DNA of 6,237 nt from Gammaproteobacteria bacterium. Lineage in GTDB: Bacteria; Pseudomonadota; Gammaproteobacteria; Pseudomonadales; DSM-25080. Within the stretch, counting starts at the first letter, position 1. Every line of letters begins with the position of its first letter. A program made the position numbers and the translations under genes. The notes beneath the pieces were generated by a model. That model was not told the origin of the DNA. It saw nothing but the letters and a program-made list of their open reading frames with translations, and did no database searches. Below, piece by piece: positions 5,135 through 6,237 of this stretch. Where the stretch lies: positions 1 to 6,237 of the forward strand of contig JABXIR010000085.1 of assembly GCA_013372965.1 (NCBI GenBank), given 5' to 3'.

Positions 5135-6237
5135 ATGTCAAAACTCGCCCCGCTTTATTTAAAGTCCAAATGTGACCGACGAATCAAAGGTGGACACCTG
5201 TGGATATACTCCAACGAGATCGATACCCATAAAACGTCGTTAAAAGACTTTCAACCGGGAGAGCAGGCTCAATTATTCGCTGCTGATGGCAAGTCGTTAG
5301 GCGTTTGTGTGATGAGTCCAAGTAATTTGATTTGCGCTCGGATCATGAGTCGGACGTTGTCGTCGCCTCTAAAAGAAAGTCACCTTCGTCAAAAGATCGA
5401 GCGAGCCAAGGTTTTGCGTGATCAAGTCTATGACGAGCCTTTCTACCGTGTGGTTCATGGTGATGCCGACTGGTTTCCGGGTTTGGTGGTAGATCGTTAC
5501 GGTGATGTTTTGTCGGTTCAGCTGAATTCTGCATTTACCGACGCCAACCGAGAGGTGATTATCGCCGCCTTGGTAAAGGTCTTTGAACCTAAGGCCATCG
5601 CGCTACGCAATGATTCCATTGCGCGAGCGGATGAAGGTTTAGAGCCGGAAGTGATTATCGCTTACGGTGAGTTAGATGGCCCCGTCATAGTCAAAGAAAA
5701 CGGCGCAGAATTTGAAGTCCCTGTACTTGAAGGCCAAAAAACCGGTTGGTTCTACGATCATCGGGAGAATCGTCGTCAGCTGAATCGCTTCGTGAATGGG
5801 AAGCGAGTTCTGGATGTATTTTCTTACATCGGTGGCTGGGGAGTTCAGGCGGCGGTGCATGGCGCGTCTGAGGTGATTTGCGTCGACGCCTCCGAGTCTG
5901 CAACGGAGGCGGTACTCGATAATGCCGAGCGAAATGGCGTCGCCGATCGCGTTGGTTCAATTCAGGGTAACGCGTTCGAAGTCTTAAAGTTGTTAATTGA
6001 CGAAGGTGAGCGTTTCGACGTCGTCGTGGTCGATCCTCCAGCATTGATCAAACGTAAGAAAGACTTGAAGGCCGGGGAGCAGGCGTATCATCGTTTGAAC
6101 CAATTAGCGATCCGATTGCTGAATCCTGAGGGCATACTCGTTTCGGCGTCGTGCTCGATGCATCTAACGCGTGATCGTCTTGGTGAAGTTGTTCGAGTGG
6201 CGAGTCGACACGTGGATCGCTTTACGCAAATTTTTTA
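5135..6237 (+). CDS. rlmI: RlmI-family 23S rRNA (cytosine-5) methyltransferase (3' end outside window)
   Basis: SAM-dependent rRNA methyltransferase; E. coli RlmI makes m5C1962 of 23S rRNA. The frame is open from ATG 5135 to the right edge: 367 residues are visible, about 30 short of the usual 396 or so, so the C-terminus is missing. The N-terminal third holds a PUA-like RNA-binding domain (KGGHLWIYSNEI near residues 18-29). A linker domain with FPGLVVDRYGD and GQKTGWFYDHRENR follows. The catalytic Rossmann domain has motif I VLDVFSYIGGWG (Asp227), an acidic ribose-binding position in VDASES (Asp251), motif IV DPPA (Asp300-Pro302), and SCSM with the expected catalytic Cys340. GGGAG at 5125-5129 is a good ribosome site, five bases before the ATG. 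The preceding terminator leaves no room for a promoter between hairpin and start. The DPPALIKRKKDL wording differs from E. coli RlmI (DPPKF), so exact target position is inferred from family. Confidence 0.88.
   Translation, partial: MSKLAPLYLKSKCDRRIKGGHLWIYSNEIDTHKTSLKDFQPGEQAQLFAADGKSLGVCVMSPSNLICARIMSRTLSSPLKESHLRQKIERAKVLRDQVYDEPFYRVVHGDADWFPGLVVDRYGDVLSVQLNSAFTDANREVIIAALVKVFEPKAIALRNDSIARADEGLEPEVIIAYGELDGPVIVKENGAEFEVPVLEGQKTGWFYDHRENRRQLNRFVNGKRVLDVFSYIGGWGVQAAVHGASEVICVDASESATEAVLDNAERNGVADRVGSIQGNAFEVLKLLIDEGERFDVVVVDPPALIKRKKDLKAGEQAYHRLNQLAIRLLNPEGILVSASCSMHLTRDRLGEVVRVASRHVDRFTQIF

Noticed and set aside
4858..5175. 105-codon plus-strand frame across the end of gcvH
   Set aside because: It overlaps conserved gcvH coding sequence and runs through the terminator hairpin; no recognisable protein.
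5691..6044. 117-codon open frame on the minus strand
   Set aside because: It lies wholly inside the methyltransferase gene, is extremely Arg- and Pro-rich, and has no recognisable domain; a shadow frame.
1..6237. CRISPR arrays, insertion sequences, tRNA genes or phage signatures
   Set aside because: No regularly spaced repeats, transposase motifs, tRNA cloverleaf or integration repeats were seen; nearly all bases are explained by housekeeping genes.

Overview
The window reads as chromosomal housekeeping DNA from a gammaproteobacterium of roughly balanced GC content. The evidence is the adjacent ubiH-ubiI pair of flavin monooxygenases of aerobic ubiquinone synthesis, a GcvH very close to the enterobacterial protein, and an RlmI-family rRNA methyltransferase. 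All supported genes are on the plus strand and densely packed. I saw no mobile element, CRISPR array, tRNA, rRNA or integration signature. The species cannot be named from the sequence.

Layout: (1) 1-1902, the 3' part of ubiH, cut by the window edge, and a complete ubiI that overlaps it by one base (TAATG). (2) 1900-4566, a ferric-iron ABC uptake operon. A Fur-box-like site lies just behind the ubiI stop, followed by a substrate-binding lipoprotein of the FbpA/FutA type and a two-domain FbpB-type permease, again overlapping by one base (TAGTG). No ATPase gene follows. A rho-independent terminator ends the unit. (3) 4620-5121, a stand-alone gcvH with a perfect 7-bp inverted repeat in its leader and a strong hairpin terminator behind it; gcvT and gcvP are not next to it. 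(4) 5135-6237, an RlmI-family 23S rRNA m5C methyltransferase gene cut by the right edge and lacking about 30 residues.

How the genes work together: UbiH and UbiI are FAD-dependent hydroxylases of one pathway and are translationally coupled. The binding protein and permease form the outer parts of one importer, presumably powered by an ATPase encoded elsewhere and repressed by Fur when iron is plentiful. GcvH and the methyltransferase appear to be separate transcription units. From memory, ubiH/ubiI, a two-gene iron ABC cassette and gcv genes also lie in one neighbourhood in Pseudomonas aeruginosa, so the order is probably ancestral rather than an insertion.

I found no convincing new biological system. 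The points most worth checking are the importer without an ATPase, the Fur site overlapping the likely promoter and the ubiI stop, the iron-binding protein predicted to be an inner-membrane lipoprotein, the lone gcvH with its leader dyad, and the diverged C-terminal part of UbiH.
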